A stretch of DNA of 64,000 nucleotides from Kribbella voronezhensis (GTDB lineage Bacteria; Actinomycetota; Actinomycetes; Propionibacteriales; Kribbellaceae): positions 483,154 through 547,153 of the forward strand of contig NZ_SOCE01000001.1 in NCBI RefSeq assembly GCF_004365175.1, read 5' to 3'. Below the pieces are notes generated by a model. That model was not told the origin of the DNA, did no database searches, and saw only the letters and a program-made list of their open reading frames with translations. The position numbers and the translations under genes are program-made. This document shows, piece after piece, positions 45,668-54,200 of this stretch; position 1 is the stretch's first letter, and each line of letters starts with the position of its first letter.

Positions 45668-46648
45668 GTGAGCACCACCGCGACCAGCTCGGCCATGGAT
45701 TTCGACGAGCTGACAGAGGTGGCGGGACGGGTCCGCCGAGCCATCGAGACTGTGATCGAGGGCAAACCCGATGTGGTCGAAGTAGCCATCACCGTGCTGC
45801 TCGCCGAAGGACATCTACTCATCGAGGACGTACCGGGCGTCGGTAAGACGATGCTCGCCAAGGCGCTGGCCAAGTCGATCGACTGCAGCGTGCGCCGGAT
45901 CCAGTTCACGCCGGACCTGCTGCCCTCGGACATCACCGGCGTGTCGGTGTTCAACCAGGAGGTCCGCGACTTCGAGTTCAAGCCGGGCGCAGTGTTCGCG
46001 AACATCGTCGTCGGCGACGAGATCAACCGCGCGTCACCGAAGACCCAGGCCGCACTGCTGGAGTCGATGGAAGAGCGCCAGGTCACCGTCGACACCACGA
46101 CGTACCAGCTGGACGCGCCGTTCATGGTGATCGCGACGCAGAACCCGATCGAGATGGAGGGAACCTATCCCCTTCCGGAAGCACAACGCGACCGCTTCAT
46201 GGCCCGCCTCTCGATGGGCTACCCGGAGCCGGCCGCCGAGCTGCGGATGCTCGACGGGCACGCCGCCGCCGAGCCGCTGCAGACGCTGCAGGCGGTGACC
46301 GACGGCCAGCAGATCCTGCGCCTGGTGAAGACAGTGCACTCCGTGCACGTGTCGGAGTCGGTGAAGGAGTACGCCGTGGCGCTGGTCGGGGCCACCCGCA
46401 GGTCGCAGGAGCTCCGGCTGGGAGCCAGCCCACGAGCCACCCTGCACCTGATCCGGGCCGCTCGGGCCGCTGCCGCACTGGACGCCCGCGAGTTCGTGCT
46501 GCCGGACGACATCCAGGAGCTCGCCGTACCCGTGCTCGCGCACCGCGTGCTCCCGGCCGCAGAGGCTCACCTGGGTGGGCGCGGAGCGGCGGACATCATC
46601 TCCGGGCTGGTGGCCTCCGTGCCGCTCCCCCGTAACCGTCGGGACTGA
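45668..46648 (+). CDS. MoxR-type AAA+ ATPase
   Basis: The 326-residue AAA+ protein of the MoxR group is a chaperone-like ATPase often paired with DUF58 proteins. Walker A is E-D-V-P-G-V-G-K-T-M-L-A, Walker B V-V-G-D-E-I-N-R-A, sensor 1 A-T-Q-N-P-I-E, and the C-terminal lid is intact. GTG 45668 is preferred because GGGGAGG stands seven bases upstream. ATG 45567 would add 34 unconserved residues. It is divergent from mraZ and followed after three bases by the DUF58 gene, then by the transglutaminase gene: a three-gene operon. Confidence 0.93.
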   Translation: MSTTATSSAMDFDELTEVAGRVRRAIETVIEGKPDVVEVAITVLLAEGHLLIEDVPGVGKTMLAKALAKSIDCSVRRIQFTPDLLPSDITGVSVFNQEVRDFEFKPGAVFANIVVGDEINRASPKTQAALLESMEERQVTVDTTTYQLDAPFMVIATQNPIEMEGTYPLPEAQRDRFMARLSMGYPEPAAELRMLDGHAAAEPLQTLQAVTDGQQILRLVKTVHSVHVSESVKEYAVALVGATRRSQELRLGASPRATLHLIRAARAAAALDAREFVLPDDIQELAVPVLAHRVLPAAEAHLGGRGAADIISGLVASVPLPRNRRD

Positions 46649-46651
46649 GAC

Positions 46652-47938
46652 ATGCGGCAGGCACTGCGCGGGCTGACCACCAGAGGGCGAGCCTTCGTCG
46701 CAGCGGGCATCACTGCCTCTCTGTGTGCGTTGCTGCTCGGCCAGAAGGACCTCCTCCGCGTCGGCATCCTCCTGGTGGCGCTGCCGATCGTGGCGGCGCT
46801 GGTGGTCGGCCGGACCAGGCTGCGGCTGCAGGTCCGACGCAGCCTGGCGCCTGATCAGGTGCCGGTCGGCACACAGGCGACGGTTGAGCTGACGTTGACC
46901 AACCAGGGGCGGATGCCGGCCGGCTTGCTCCTGCTCGAGGACCGTATTCCTTATGTCCTCGGGCACCGGCCGCGGTTCGTCGTCGACCGCGTCAGCCCGA
47001 ACTGGCGGCGTACTGTCTCCTATCCGGTGAAGTCGGACGTCCGCGGGCTGTTCCAGGTCGGTCCGCTGATGCTGACTGTGGCCGACCCGTTCGGCTTGGT
47101 GGAGACCAGCAGGACCTTCACCCGCAGCCAGCACCTGTTGGTGACGCCGCGCGTCTACCGGCTGCCGGAGGTACGACTCGGTGCGGACCGGGCGGGCTCC
47201 GGTGAGAACCGGCCGCGCGCGATCGCATCCGCCGGCGAAGAGGACGCGACTGTGCGCGAGTACCGCGACGGTGACGACCTGCGGCGAGTGCACTGGCGCT
47301 CCACTGCTCGGCGTGGCTCGCTGATGGTGCGTCGTGAGGAGCAGCCGTGGCAGAGCCGCTGCGCGATCTTCCTCGACGCCCGCAGCATTTCGCACCACGG
47401 GCACGGGCCGTCGTCCAGCCTCGAGTGGGCAGTCAGCGCGGCAGCATCGATCGGTATCGACCGAATCCGACGCGGCTACGTGACCACCCTGCTGGGCGGA
47501 CCGACCACGCTCACCGCAATCAACCACCGCAGCTCGACCGCGGTGCACCAGCCACTGATCAGCCAGCAGTTGCTGACCGAGTGCGCGACCGTCGAGGAAC
47601 ACAAGTACGCCGAGATCGGCCCCTTGCTGACCGTCGACCGGCACATCCAGGAGCCCAGCCTGGTGGTCGCCATCGTCGGCGCCTGCAGTTCCGACGACAT
47701 CACCTCGCTCAATCGCTGGCGCACCAGCCAGGCGACAGGAGTGGCGCTCTTGCTCGATGCGGCAAGCTGGTCAGTGGGCGCGGAAGGCACCGAGAAGGCC
47801 GCCCGGCTGACCGCGGCCACTGACGCCACCGAGAACGAACTGCGCCGCAACGGCTGGCGGGTAGCCAGAGTTCAGCGCGGGGACCATCTCCCGACCGTGT
47901 GGTCCACCCTCGGACTGCGGAGCGGAAGGATCGCATGA
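46652..47938 (+). CDS. DUF58 membrane protein
   Basis: The 428-residue protein has two membrane helices near the start (about 12-55), an extracellular-type beta region (about 65-170) and the DUF58 signature R-E-Y-R-D-G-D-D-L-R-R-V-H-W-R-S-T-A-R near residue 210. A von Willebrand A-like C-terminal half follows. Partner of the MoxR ATPase upstream; such pairs are linked with assembly or maturation of envelope complexes. No enzymatic role is known. Confidence 0.93.
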   Translation: MRQALRGLTTRGRAFVAAGITASLCALLLGQKDLLRVGILLVALPIVAALVVGRTRLRLQVRRSLAPDQVPVGTQATVELTLTNQGRMPAGLLLLEDRIPYVLGHRPRFVVDRVSPNWRRTVSYPVKSDVRGLFQVGPLMLTVADPFGLVETSRTFTRSQHLLVTPRVYRLPEVRLGADRAGSGENRPRAIASAGEEDATVREYRDGDDLRRVHWRSTARRGSLMVRREEQPWQSRCAIFLDARSISHHGHGPSSSLEWAVSAAASIGIDRIRRGYVTTLLGGPTTLTAINHRSSTAVHQPLISQQLLTECATVEEHKYAEIGPLLTVDRHIQEPSLVVAIVGACSSDDITSLNRWRTSQATGVALLLDAASWSVGAEGTEKAARLTAATDATENELRRNGWRVARVQRGDHLPTVWSTLGLRSGRIA

Positions 47939-47978
47939 CCGTCTTGATGCCACGCCTCCGTGCAGGCGGGGAGACCCG

Positions 47979-50342
47979 ATGACCGGCCACGCCAGGATCT
48001 CCCTGGCTGCCTGGGGAGCGACCGTCCTCGGCTCGCTCGTCCTGACCCCGGTCTTCTCCGGGCCCTTCCTCTTCGTCAGTGCGTTCTTCTGCGCTGCTGT
48101 CACCGGCGTCGGGATCCTGCTGCAGAACCTGCGGGTACCAAGGTTCGTCGTACCGGCGGTCCAGTTGGTCGTGCTGGTCGAGCTGATCTCGTTCTTCTTC
48201 CTGCGCGACACCTTGCGGTTCGGACTGGTGCCCTGGCGGCAGACCGTCGTCGAGTTCAACCAGCAGATGGTGAACGCGATGGACTCGATCAATCGCTTCA
48301 GTGCGCCGCTGCCACCCGACTCGCACCTGACCTTGTTCGCCGTCTCGGTGATCTCCGTGACCGGGCTGCTCATTCACCTGATCGCCGTACAGCTCAAGCA
48401 GGCCGCGTGGGCCGGGCTTCTGCTACTCACCATGTACACGGTGCCTGCTGCGACTGTGCACGGTGGACTGCCCGCGCTGCTGTTCATCCCGCCGGCCATC
48501 GGCTACATCGTGCTGTTGTCGGCCGAGGGACGGACCAGGCTGAGCAGGTGGGGCCGCCGGATCTCCGGCGTCTCGCATCTGGATGCTGCCGAGCCGATCG
48601 AGGCTTCGGCGCTGGGCCAGGCCGGACGGCGGATCGGCCTCAGCGTGGTCGCGCTGGCGGCCCTTCTGCCCGCTCTGCTGCCGGCGCTGCCCGAAGGTGT
48701 CATCGGCAACGGACTCTCCGGCACTGCTGCCGGCGGTGGAGCCGGCGCGTCGATCTCGGCGACCGATCCCATGCTCGACATGGGCAAGAACCTCAAGCGC
48801 GGCGACAACGTCACCGCCCTGACCTACACCGGCGGCCCGGCCGACGGTACCTATCTGCGGCTCACGGCGCTCGACCTGTTCGACGGCAACACCTGGCGGA
48901 TCTCACCGCGGCAGACCGGCCGCAAGATCACCGGCGACCTGAGCGGCCCGCCTGGGTACTCCGGTGACCTGAGCAAGGTGCCGACCACGAAGATGCAGAT
49001 CGACGTGTCCCGCAGCTTCCGCTCGCAGTTCGCTCCGGTGCCGTACCCGCTGCACTCGATCTCGTTGAAGAACCGCTGGCGCTACGACGCGAGCGCGCTC
49101 GACGTGGTCTCCGGCAACGGCCAGGTCGTGGGTGGCCAGAAGTACAGCCTCACGGCGTACGATCTCCAGCCGACTCCCCAGGATCTGTTCGACGCGATGC
49201 CCGGCGGCGAGCCCGACCAGTACACCAGCGACGTCCCGGCCCGGACCGATCCGAAGATCAAAGCCAAAGCCCGCGAGGTCACGGCCGGTGCCGACGGCAA
49301 CAAGTTCGAGCAGGCGGTCGCGCTGCAGAAGTGGTTCCGGACCGAGGGCGGCTTCAACTACAGCACGGAGAACTCGCCCGGCAGCGGGATGCGGGCGCTG
49401 AGCGCCTTCCTGCTCCAGAACAAGACCGGGTACTGCGAGCAGTTCGCCACCGGGATGGCCCTGATGGCCCGCATCCTCGACATCCCGGCCCGCGTCGGGA
49501 TCGGCTTCCTGCCCGGTCAGCCCGGCAAGAGCGGCGAGCACATCGTCCGGATGCACGACATGCACGCCTGGCCCGAGCTGTACTTCCAGGGCGTCGGCTG
49601 GGTCCGGTTCGAGCCGACCCCGTCGACGCAGGCCTCCACCACGCCGAGCTGGACCGACTCGTCCGGCGCGATCATCATCGCGCCGACGACCGCCCCGACC
49701 ACGGCACCCACCACGCCGGGCAACGCCGAGTCCCCCGACATCAGCAAGCCGAAAGACCCGCGCGACGGGGCGGACAACGCCGGCCTCGGCCCGGTGGACA
49801 CAGGCAACTGGTTCACCAACGGCGGCGGCAAAGTGATCGCACTGACGCTCGGCGTACTGCTGGTCCTGTGCATCCCGTGGTTGATCCGCGCACTGACCCG
49901 ACGGAAGCGGTTCGCCCGTGCACCTGGACGGGCCGGCGTCGAAGGGTTGTGGGCAGAGATCCGCGACGGCTCGCGCGACCTCGGCCTCGACTGGTCGGAC
50001 ACGGCCACGCCGCGCCAACTGGGCGACTGGCTGATCTCACAGCTTCCCGCTGATGCGCACCCGGCAGCCCTGCGGCTCGCCCGCGGCGTCGAAGCCGTCC
50101 GGTACGCCGGTCTCACGGATCTGAAGGTCGACCTGCGAGCCGAGGCCCGCACAGTCAGCAAGGGCCTCTGGAGCCAGGCGAAGCTGACCCGCCGCTGGCG
50201 CGCGAGACTCCTACCCCCGTCCTGGCGCTGGTACCTCAATAGAGGCAGCAGCGAAGCCTCCGACCTCCTCGACGAGTTCGACCTGGCCCTCGCCCGCCTC
50301 CGCTCCCTACTCCTCCCCCACCGCCGCCGCCCCGCCAACTAA
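47979..50342 (+). CDS. TgpA-type membrane transglutaminase-like protein
   Basis: The 787-residue protein has about six membrane helices at the N-terminus (1-230), an external transglutaminase-like domain (about 430-550), a further helix (about 625-645) and a cytoplasmic DUF4129-like tail. The catalytic triad is visible as Cys in T-G-Y-C-E-Q-F, His in D-M-H-A-W-P-E and Asp/Glu in the F-E-P-T-P strand. TgpA-type proteins may cross-link or cleave envelope peptides. It is third in the MoxR-DUF58 operon and starts at ATG 47979 with GGGGAG upstream. A Thr/Pro linker links the domain to the last helix. Confidence 0.92.
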   Translation: MTGHARISLAAWGATVLGSLVLTPVFSGPFLFVSAFFCAAVTGVGILLQNLRVPRFVVPAVQLVVLVELISFFFLRDTLRFGLVPWRQTVVEFNQQMVNAMDSINRFSAPLPPDSHLTLFAVSVISVTGLLIHLIAVQLKQAAWAGLLLLTMYTVPAATVHGGLPALLFIPPAIGYIVLLSAEGRTRLSRWGRRISGVSHLDAAEPIEASALGQAGRRIGLSVVALAALLPALLPALPEGVIGNGLSGTAAGGGAGASISATDPMLDMGKNLKRGDNVTALTYTGGPADGTYLRLTALDLFDGNTWRISPRQTGRKITGDLSGPPGYSGDLSKVPTTKMQIDVSRSFRSQFAPVPYPLHSISLKNRWRYDASALDVVSGNGQVVGGQKYSLTAYDLQPTPQDLFDAMPGGEPDQYTSDVPARTDPKIKAKAREVTAGADGNKFEQAVALQKWFRTEGGFNYSTENSPGSGMRALSAFLLQNKTGYCEQFATGMALMARILDIPARVGIGFLPGQPGKSGEHIVRMHDMHAWPELYFQGVGWVRFEPTPSTQASTTPSWTDSSGAIIIAPTTAPTTAPTTPGNAESPDISKPKDPRDGADNAGLGPVDTGNWFTNGGGKVIALTLGVLLVLCIPWLIRALTRRKRFARAPGRAGVEGLWAEIRDGSRDLGLDWSDTATPRQLGDWLISQLPADAHPAALRLARGVEAVRYAGLTDLKVDLRAEARTVSKGLWSQAKLTRRWRARLLPPSWRWYLNRGSSEASDLLDEFDLALARLRSLLLPHRRRPAN

Positions 50343-50428
50343 CCCACCCTCAACCAACCCGCGGCCACAAGTCGCCGGACACGCCAGGCGCAAGACGACT
50401 ACCCGTTGCCCTGCATACCCGACCGGCC

Positions 50429-50643
50429 ACCTGCTCGGCCCGTCCGCACAACCACCACGTGCGCATCCCTCCGAGCGGGCCACACCTGCTCGCCTGCCCG
50501 GGGCGTCACCACCTGCCCGGCTGCCCGAGACGACCGCCACCTGCCCGCCTGTTCAAACAGCACCACGTGCTCGCCTGTCCGAGCGGCCACCGCGTGCTTG
50601 CCAGTTCGAAGCGCCCCGCCTGTTCGTCTCTTCGGAGCTTCTT
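50429..50643. repeat. Degenerate 27-bp tandem array, eight units
   Basis: Units starting at about 50429, 50457, 50484, 50511, 50539, 50565, 50592 and 50618 share AC(C/G)TGC-N-CGCCTG followed by a C/G-rich tail, with a period of 26-28 bases. The array fills much of the 500-base gap (50343-50840) between the convergent transglutaminase and DUF3040 genes. Neither strand shows a convincing gene, and no terminator hairpin with T-run was noticed. Confidence 0.75.
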
Positions 50644-50840
50644 ACCCATCGAGAGCTTGGGGCTTGAATTCGGCGCGAGGCGGCGGTTAGGGGTGGCGAG
50701 CGGGCGAACGTAGTACGGGGCTGCGCGCGCGCTGGGTGCTGGACGGGCGTCCGGAAACCACAACCACACCCGGCGCCGAAGCGTGGGTGTGGTTTGGGTG
50801 TCGGTGTCAGCCGGGCGGGATCGTCAGCGGCGCGAGGGCG

Positions 50841-51245
50841 TCAGAGGTCCTCGTCGCGGCGGCGACGCCAGCGGTCTTCCATGCGCTCCATGAAACTGCC
50901 GGAGGAGTCGTGTTTGGTTCGGTGCCGCCTCGACTGCGGCGGGGGCGGCGGGATGTCGTCCGCGTCGCCGGCGTTGCTGATCCGCTTCATGCTCAGCGCG
51001 GCGATGTAGAGGCACGCGACCATCACGATGAAGCCGAAGACTCCGATGATGGTGTTGGGGATGATCGCGCCGGCCATCAGTATCACGATGCCCAGCACGA
51101 ATCCGACGCCGGCAAGAATTGCCCGGCGCTTGTAGTACAAGCGCACATTGGTCCCTCGCATGGCGGAAACGAACTTCGGGTCTTCCGCAGCGAGGGCGCG
51201 TTCGAGCTGCTCGAACTGGCGCTGCTCTTCTTCCGAGAGGGGCAC
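50841..51245 (-). CDS. DUF3040 membrane protein
   Basis: The 134-residue protein starts P-L-S-E-E-E-Q-R-Q-F-E-Q-L-E-R-A-L, the opening that defines DUF3040. GTG 51245 is therefore the start, with GGAGGG six bases before it. Two membrane helices follow (A-I-L-A-G-V-G-F-V-L-G-I-V and I-I-G-V-F-G-F-I-V-M-V), then a basic tail with R-R-H-R-T-K and W-R-R-R-R-D. Its function is unknown. Confidence 0.93.
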   Translation of the reverse strand: MPLSEEEQRQFEQLERALAAEDPKFVSAMRGTNVRLYYKRRAILAGVGFVLGIVILMAGAIIPNTIIGVFGFIVMVACLYIAALSMKRISNAGDADDIPPPPPQSRRHRTKHDSSGSFMERMEDRWRRRRDEDL

Positions 51246-51596
51246 CGTCGATCCCTCCATGGTGAGCGCGATCTCGATAGGCCAGCTCCAGTCTAGGCCG
51301 CCGGTGCGGTCCACGAAACCCTGACCGCCCGTCCCGCGCGTCACGGTCCGGCAACTCCACACCGTAATCACCCTAATTTCCCACCCCCACCCCCTCAAAC
51401 CGCACCTTTCACCGCTTCCATCCGAGCCCCCAACCCAGTCGGTCGCCGCCCTCACCTCCACCACCCACCACACCCAGTGACCACTCGCCACTCCCCTCCC
51501 GACCCGCGCAACTACCGCGTCGCCAAGCCGCCGCAACTCGCCACCGCCGCGCCTGCCACACACCCACAGCCCAAACTCAGAGGACACGCAGAGCAT
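51246..51596. other. Gene-free leader of the DUF3040 gene
   Basis: The stretch is strongly skewed to A/C on the plus strand (many CCACC and CACCC words), that is GGTGG-rich on the transcribed side. No gene, no clear promoter and no hairpin of note. The skew is compatible with G-rich single-strand structures or with binding of a GTGG-reading protein such as MraZ; both are speculation. Confidence 0.4.
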
Positions 51597-51942
51597 CCAC
51601 GTCGGCCAAGCCTGCCGGGGTGAGCTGCTGGCGCGTGCCGGGCGGTGACGGTTAGCGGGTGGCGAGGATGTGGAGCTGGGCGGCTACGGCACGGCAATCG
51701 CAGTGCCGACCCACGGAGTTCCACATCGGCCAGGGCTGCGGTCAGCCGCAGGCGGCGGCCGGGCGGTAGCGGTCAGCGGGTGGCGAGGATGTGGAGTTGG
51801 GTGGCTATGGCACGGAAGGCGCAGAGCCGACCCACGGAGTTCCACATCGGCCAGGGCTGCGGTCAGCCGCAGGCGGCGGCCGGGCGGTAGCGGTCAGCGG
51901 GTGGCGAGGATGTGGAGTTGGGTGGCTATTGCGCGGAAGGCC
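51597..51942 (-). repeat. 121-bp tandem repeat made from the 3' end of the methyltransferase gene
   Basis: Stop-codon positions on the minus strand lie at 51652, 51773 and 51894, exactly 121 bases apart. The 51894 copy is the real gene end; the two others follow it. Each copy still reads T-Q-L-H-I-L-A-T-R or a close variant before its stop (TAA, TGA, TGA from left to right). The two outer copies are nearly identical over their last 70 bases, so that duplication is recent. A weaker fourth partial unit begins near 51597. Confidence 0.9.
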
Positions 51943-52640
51943 GGGTGTTGGCTGGCGGAGCGTTCCAGGTCCGCCAAGGCTTCGGCGGCGCCTGGTTCGG
52001 AGTCTACGAAGGCGGAGGGGACGAGGTCGGTGAAGGTGCGTACGCCGTGAATGGTGTGAACCATGAATCCTGCGTCAGCAAGCAGTCCGGTGATTCCGGC
52101 TTCGTCGAAGCGGCGGGGCATCGGATCCGTCGGCCCCCAGCGCCCGTCCGCGTCCTGCAGGGCGACCTTCGCCTCGGCGAGATGGCCGGCGAGAGCGCGA
52201 GCCAGGACGACAGCGTTGCGTTGGGCAACCAAGAGACTGAGTACGCCGCCCTCGCGCAGTACGGACGCCATTGCCTGCAACGCTTGAGCGGGATCGTCGA
52301 CGACCTCGAGCACACCGTGACAGAGCACGGCATCGGCACTCGACTCCCCCGCGAGACCTGGCAACTCGGCGGCATCACCCTGAACACCGTGCACAAGCTT
52401 GCTGACACCCTCGTCGCTGGCGCGACGCTCGAGCGAAGCCAACGCATCCGGACTCGGGTCGACGACCGTGACCCGGTGCCCTTCCACAGCAAGCGGTACG
52501 GCGAACCCGCCGGTGCCGCCGCCAAGATCCACGATGTCCAACCCGGCACCGGGATCGATCCGCGCCCGACCGGCCAGTGCGACCCGCAGAGCTTCGGCGA
52601 CCAGCGCCGTACGTACCGAGCGGCGACGTCGGTCGACCAT
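51894..52640 (-). CDS. SAM-dependent class I methyltransferase
   Basis: A 248-residue Rossmann-fold methyltransferase. Motif I is I-V-D-L-G-G-G-T-G-G-F-A, motif II V-D-P-S-P-D, and D-A-V-L-C-H-G-V-L-E-V-V-D-D-P is the acidic motif before the G-G-V-L-S-L-L-V-A-Q strand. It resembles small-molecule or tRNA-modifying enzymes of the type-11 group; the substrate is unknown. It follows the HEPN gene on the same strand, about 390 bases away with a repeat in between, so it is not certain that they share an mRNA. The 3' end is repeated three times. Confidence 0.88.
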   Translation of the reverse strand: MVDRRRRSVRTALVAEALRVALAGRARIDPGAGLDIVDLGGGTGGFAVPLAVEGHRVTVVDPSPDALASLERRASDEGVSKLVHGVQGDAAELPGLAGESSADAVLCHGVLEVVDDPAQALQAMASVLREGGVLSLLVAQRNAVVLARALAGHLAEAKVALQDADGRWGPTDPMPRRFDEAGITGLLADAGFMVHTIHGVRTFTDLVPSAFVDSEPGAAEALADLERSASQHPAFRAIATQLHILATR

Positions 52641-52732
52641 CGTGAATGCCCTCCTCGGCTACGAACCCGTTGCGGGCAACACCCTACTTCCCACCCCACC
52701 ACCAACAGACGACCGACCACGCCCGTGGTCCC

Positions 52733-53060
52733 CTGCCGCCTTGGAACGCACGTCGGTCAGAGACGGCCGCAAGGCTGGCCGACCGAATGCAATGGAGGCA
52801 GGGCGACCGCGCTCGTCGGTGGTGAAGGTGGTGGATTAGCTGGCTTGCACACACGACTCGGCGAGAAGAGCGGCCCTGGTAGCTCTTCGCAGCCAAATCG
52901 GTGGACTCGCTACCAACCAAGTCCGCGATCGCCTGCTGCCTTGGAATCGCCCTTCGGTCAGCGGCCGGAAGGCTGGTTGGCCGGGTGCGATGGGGGTAGG
53001 GCGACCGGGGTTGTCGGTGGTGGGGTGGGTGGGTTAGCTGGCTTGCATCCAGGGTTGGGC
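52733..53060 (-). repeat. About 198-bp duplication carrying the 3' end of the HEPN gene
   Basis: The block 52733-52860 is repeated at 52933-53060. The TAA of the HEPN gene (53036-53034) has a counterpart at 52838-52836, 198 bases away, with the same T-A-G-C-T-G-G-C-T-T-G-C surround. Shared features include CTTGGAA, CGGTCAG, AAGGCTGG and GTCGGTGGTG. The rest of 52641-53033 contains no gene. Confidence 0.85.
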
Positions 53061-53507
53061 TAGGACTGATTCGGGGGCGAAGGTGGTGGTGAGGGTCGGC
53101 TGGGTGGCCAGGTGGAGGCTGGACTCGACCAGCTCGTAGAACGTCTCTACGGCGCGGACCAGGTCGTCGGCCTCGCGGGTGGTGACGGCTCGCTCCAGGC
53201 CCGCCTCGGCGGCGGCGCGTTGGGTGGCGCCGGCGGCGAAGAAGCTTGCCCATTCGCCGAACTCCGGGGCGACCTCGGCGAGCAGCACCCAGGCGTTGCG
53301 CTGGACGCGGCGCCGGGGGCCGGACCGCACCGGGCGGGCCCGCACGGCGAGGACCGCCGCGGCGACCCGGAGGGCTGCCACGTGAGCGCTCGAGTACTTC
53401 AGCAGGTGGTCGGCTGATTCGCGGGCCTCGGCCAGCGCAGCGCGTGCGCGGGACAGGTCGCGGCTGGCCGAACCAGCGGCTGCCGGTGAAACCGGTGAAA
53501 CTGTCAT
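53034..53507 (-). CDS. SAV_6107-type HEPN domain protein
   Basis: A 157-residue, almost entirely helical protein of the actinobacterial SAV_6107 HEPN family. HEPN domains are often RNases or bind nucleotides. Here one R-x4-H pattern (R29 to H34) occurs in the first helix, but not at the canonical C-terminal helix, so RNase activity is unproven. ATG 53507 overlaps the DUF6504 stop as ATGA, so the two are coupled. The operon starts at a LexA-controlled promoter. Its 3' end is duplicated. Confidence 0.8.
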   Translation of the reverse strand: MTVSPVSPAAAGSASRDLSRARAALAEARESADHLLKYSSAHVAALRVAAAVLAVRARPVRSGPRRRVQRNAWVLLAEVAPEFGEWASFFAAGATQRAAAEAGLERAVTTREADDLVRAVETFYELVESSLHLATQPTLTTTFAPESVLAQPWMQAS

Positions 53508-53863
53508 CGGTCCGTCACCCTCTCCAGTTGCCAGCGGCCGGAGTCCGGGTCGTGCGCGAGATCGAACATCTCCCGACGACCGTGCCGGCCGCACCCCGCC
53601 TCTACTCGGAAGACCGCCCGTTGCGGTCCCCAATCAGCGTCCAACACACCGACGGCCGCGGATGATCCCGCGACGGCTGTGGCGGTCGCCGCACCGACGC
53701 CGGAGCCGATCACGCCGCGCTCCCACCAGGCTGCGGTCTCCACCCACTGGGCCTCGACGGCGCAGACCCGCCAGAGCCGGCCTCGCCACAGGAACTGCTC
53801 CGGAGTCTCGATGCCGTCCACGACGCCTGAACGCACCTCAACGGCTTCGTCGAACTCCCACAT
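53504..53863 (-). CDS. DUF6504 protein
   Basis: A 119-residue protein with F-L-W-R-G-R-L-W-R-V (27-36), a W-V-E region and a final D-x-G-R-W-Q-L-E-R-V strand, as in DUF6504 proteins, which often lie beside Y-family polymerase genes. No such polymerase gene is in this window. ATG 53863 has GGAGG nine bases upstream. The frame is open further upstream but without family likeness. First gene of a LexA-box operon, with a leader of about 218 bases. Confidence 0.8.
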   Translation of the reverse strand: MWEFDEAVEVRSGVVDGIETPEQFLWRGRLWRVCAVEAQWVETAAWWERGVIGSGVGAATATAVAGSSAAVGVLDADWGPQRAVFRVEAGCGRHGRREMFDLAHDPDSGRWQLERVTDR

Positions 53864-54063
53864 GCTCCATCGCCTCCTGTGTGCGAACTTCTTCCCCTGG
53901 GCAGCGGCCCGGTGGGTGGGCGCCGGGTGGGGGTCGAGGTCCACCACGGCGCCCGGCCCACCGGGACCACCGGTTACCGATGCGGCCGCAACTCCGCACC
54001 GGAGTCGTCCAGTTGCTCCGATCGGCCCCCGCCGGTCTCCCGACGACACCGGGCTGGGGTCAA

Positions 54064-54117
54064 TCGAACATCTGTTCGAACACTTGAAGCGTAGCGCTGC
54101 CCGGCGACAATCGTCAA
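54064..54117 (-). promoter_or_regulatory. SOS promoter with perfect LexA palindrome
   Basis: TTGACG (54117-54112) and TACGCT (54093-54088) are 18 bases apart, and TCGAAC-ATCT-GTTCGA (54064-54079) covers the expected start of transcription. This is the palindromic LexA box known in Gram-positive and actinobacterial SOS genes. It points to the DUF6504-HEPN operon. The rest of 53864-54200 contains the operon leader and no gene, apart from a 7-codon mini-frame starting inside the box. Confidence 0.85.
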
Positions 54118-54200
54118 CGGGACGTAAGGCCGGCGTGGTTCCCGCCCGCCACTGCGCCGGACAGACTGGGAATCCAGCCTGAGCCGAGCCGAGGAGTCCG

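Noticed and set aside
50429..50643. CRISPR array
   Set aside because: Units are contiguous and degenerate with no spacers, and no cas gene is near.
50406..50690. Small Cys/Thr/Pro-rich protein in the 27-bp array
   Set aside because: Composition follows the repeat, there is no ribosome site, and the period wavers between 26 and 28 so the frame is not kept.
51246..53033. DNA polymerase IV gene expected beside DUF6504 and the HEPN gene
   Set aside because: No Y-family motif is present in any frame here; the gene is absent from the window.
52684..53253. 189-codon frame covering the duplication before the HEPN gene
   Set aside because: Arg/His/Pro-rich shadow of the repeat and the HEPN gene; the HEPN frame with ATGA coupling is the better choice.
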